15,289 nucleotides of DNA from Chloroflexota bacterium (GTDB lineage: Bacteria; Chloroflexota; Anaerolineae; Anaerolineales; Villigracilaceae), in NCBI GenBank assembly GCA_023459215.1, contig JAEWVF010000020.1:1-15289 (forward strand), given 5' to 3'. Below the pieces are notes generated by a model, which saw only the letters and a list, made by a program, of their open reading frames with translations, did no database searches and was not told where the DNA came from. Shown in pieces: positions 13,879 to 15,289 of the stretch. How positions within the stretch are numbered: the first letter of the stretch is position 1; the number at the start of each line of letters is the position of its first letter. The translations under genes and the position numbers were made by a program.

Positions 13879-14811
13879 ATGGCAGATCAGCATATTCTCG
13901 ATGCGCATTATTTGACCAAACAGGAAGCCCAAATTCCCCGCGAGGATTGGTTCGAAGCCAGCGACACCCTGCAACACTTGCGCAAACACAAGAAATTCCC
14001 AACCATCTGGTGCTCGGGCTGCGGCCTGGGCGTTATCATGGGCGCGCTGATTCGCGCCATCGACCACCTCGGCCTGGAAAAAGACCAGGTGGCCCTGGTC
14101 GCCGGGATCGGCTGTACGGCGCGCATGCCGGTTTATCTCGATTTCAACACCCTGCACACCACTCATGGCCGCGCCCTGGCTTTTGCCACCGGCCTGAAGA
14201 TTGCCCGCCCCGACATGAAAGTGATTGCCATCATGGGCGATGGCGATGCGCTGGCGATTGGCGGCAACCACTTCATCCACGCCGCCCGGCGCAACATCGG
14301 TATCACAGCCATGGTGGTCAACAACTCCATTTATGGCATGACCGGCGGACAGTACAGCCCGACCACTCCGGTTGGGATGCGCGCCACGACGGCCCCGTAT
14401 GGCAACGTCGAGCCGCCCTTCCCGATTTGCGACCTGGCCATGGCTGCTGGAGCTTCGTATGTGGCCCGCAGCACGGCTTTCCACGCCCTTGAACTGGACA
14501 AGTATCTCTCAGAAGCGATTGCCAACGACGGTTTCAGCCTGGTGGAAGCGGTCAGTTATTGCCATACCACCTATGGCCGCATCAACAAATTGGGCAGCGC
14601 GGCCGATATGATGCGCTCACTCAAAGACAACAGCATTGCCAAAGCCTCTTACGACAAACTCAGCCCGGAAGAGCAGCAGGCCAATACCAAAATCGTGCGC
14701 GGCGTGTTGCAAAGGAAACATCGCCCTGAGTACACCCAGATTTATGACTTGCTGGTCGAGCAGCAGACTCACCAGGAAGAAATCCGCCTGCGCAATACGG
14801 GGAGGCTGTAA
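13879..14811 (+). CDS. korB: 2-oxoacid:ferredoxin oxidoreductase beta subunit (thiamine diphosphate-binding)
   Basis: This 310-residue protein has a length typical for the family. The thiamine diphosphate/Mg motif is GDGDALAIGGNHFIHAARR (120-138) running to NN (148-149), followed by SIYGMTGGQ (150-158). Cysteines placed for the catalytic-subunit [4Fe-4S] cluster are C45 and C48 (WCSGCG), C79 (GIGCT) and C228 (SYCHTTYG). It carries out decarboxylation of the 2-oxoacid and passes electrons to the ferredoxin subunit. GGAGG lies 6 nt upstream of the ATG, inside the end of the alpha-subunit gene, so translation is coupled. The C-terminal tail of about 60 residues is charged and helical. Confidence 0.95.
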   Translation: MADQHILDAHYLTKQEAQIPREDWFEASDTLQHLRKHKKFPTIWCSGCGLGVIMGALIRAIDHLGLEKDQVALVAGIGCTARMPVYLDFNTLHTTHGRALAFATGLKIARPDMKVIAIMGDGDALAIGGNHFIHAARRNIGITAMVVNNSIYGMTGGQYSPTTPVGMRATTAPYGNVEPPFPICDLAMAAGASYVARSTAFHALELDKYLSEAIANDGFSLVEAVSYCHTTYGRINKLGSAADMMRSLKDNSIAKASYDKLSPEEQQANTKIVRGVLQRKHRPEYTQIYDLLVEQQTHQEEIRLRNTGRL

Positions 14812-14813
14812 AC

Positions 14814-15289
14814 ATGGAAAAACGAACCGAAATCCGTTTGGCTGGCGAAGGCGGCCAGGGCATGATTTTGGCGGGAATTATCCTGGCCGAAGCGGCAGCC
14901 ATTTACGATGGCAAACAGGCCACCCAGACCCAGAGCTATGGGCCGGAAGCGCGCGGCGGCGCAAGCCGTTCTGAGGTGGTAATCTCGGATGACGAAATCG
15001 ACCATCCCGAAGTGCTTTCCGCCGATGTGGTGGTGGCGCTCAGCCAGGAGGCCTACAAGAAGTTCGCCAAAACGGTGCGTCCCGGTGGTCTCCTGATTGT
15101 GGATGAAGACCGCGTGCAGTGTGATCCAGACAGCAAAGCGATTAAGATTCCCGTGGCGCGTCTGGCGCGCGAGACAACCGGCAAGGCAATCACGGCCAAC
15201 ACGGTTGCCTTGGGCGTCCTGGTTGGGATGACCGGGGTGGTTTCACGCCAGGCCATTGAAAAAGCGATCACCGCCCGCGCGCCGAAAGG
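14814..15289 (+). CDS. korC: 2-oxoacid:ferredoxin oxidoreductase gamma subunit, truncated by window end
   Basis: 158 complete codons are present with no stop before the right edge; the family is usually about 180-190 residues, so roughly 25-30 are missing. The hallmark N-terminus is IRLAGEGGQGMILAG (7-21), followed by QTQSYGPEARGGASRSEVVIS (38-58) and TANTVALGVLVG. This subunit completes the alpha-beta-gamma-delta enzyme and probably helps form the coenzyme A-binding surface. The ATG at 14814 lies 2 bp after the beta-subunit stop and has GGAGG 8 nt upstream. The operon may continue beyond the window. Confidence 0.94.
   Translation, partial: MEKRTEIRLAGEGGQGMILAGIILAEAAAIYDGKQATQTQSYGPEARGGASRSEVVISDDEIDHPEVLSADVVVALSQEAYKKFAKTVRPGGLLIVDEDRVQCDPDSKAIKIPVARLARETTGKAITANTVALGVLVGMTGVVSRQAIEKAITARAPK

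Noticed and set aside
1..15289. Search for CRISPR arrays, tRNAs, insertion sequences or integrase remnants
   Set aside because: None seen: no short regularly spaced repeats, cloverleaf-like segments or transposase motifs in either strand.

Overview
The window looks like a chromosomal segment of a GC-rich bacterium, most plausibly an anaerobic or facultative member of the Chloroflexota (Anaerolineae-like). This is inferred from protein style: a short lipoprotein signal followed by a Thr/Ala/Glu-rich linker, a ChvE-type sugar transporter, and a ferredoxin-dependent 2-oxoacid oxidoreductase cluster. No rRNA or other taxonomic marker is present, so the assignment is tentative. No tRNA, CRISPR array or insertion sequence was seen.

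Layout. (1) 1-1670, minus: an AT-richer gene for a secreted beta-helix protein that runs off the left edge. (2) 2014-4260, minus: a cellobiose 2-epimerase-like enzyme followed with no gap by a LacI-type repressor, with a 19-bp palindromic operator candidate upstream. (3) 4388-9380, minus: a three-gene ABC importer for monosaccharides of the ChvE/MmsA/MmsB type. Its binding protein is two near-identical domains fused in tandem. A long hairpin separates the binding-protein gene from the ATPase gene, and a strong terminator ends the operon. (4) 9608-12259: a two-component pair of unusual build. The regulator (plus strand, divergent from the transporter) is receiver-LuxR HTH-receiver. The kinase (minus strand, convergent, 3 bp away) is a cytoplasmic NarL-type histidine kinase with a sugar-transporter-type ABC ATPase domain at its N-terminus. 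(5) 12476-15289, plus: genes for a four-subunit 2-oxoacid:ferredoxin oxidoreductase in the order ferredoxin-alpha-beta-gamma, the last cut by the right edge. A perfect 18-bp palindrome overlaps its promoter.

How the genes may work together. The importer would bring in sugar, the epimerase would rework a beta-linked disaccharide, and the LacI protein would gate that locus. The ABC-kinase/dual-receiver pair sits directly beside the importer. Its ABC domain keeps the nucleotide-binding Walker A but has changed residues at the signature, catalytic Glu and switch His positions. I infer that it reads transporter or nucleotide state rather than energising transport, and controls transcription through the regulator, perhaps at the transporter promoter. 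This ABC-kinase module is the best candidate here for an undescribed system. The 2-oxoacid oxidoreductase operon is ordinary central anaerobic metabolism and need not be linked to it.
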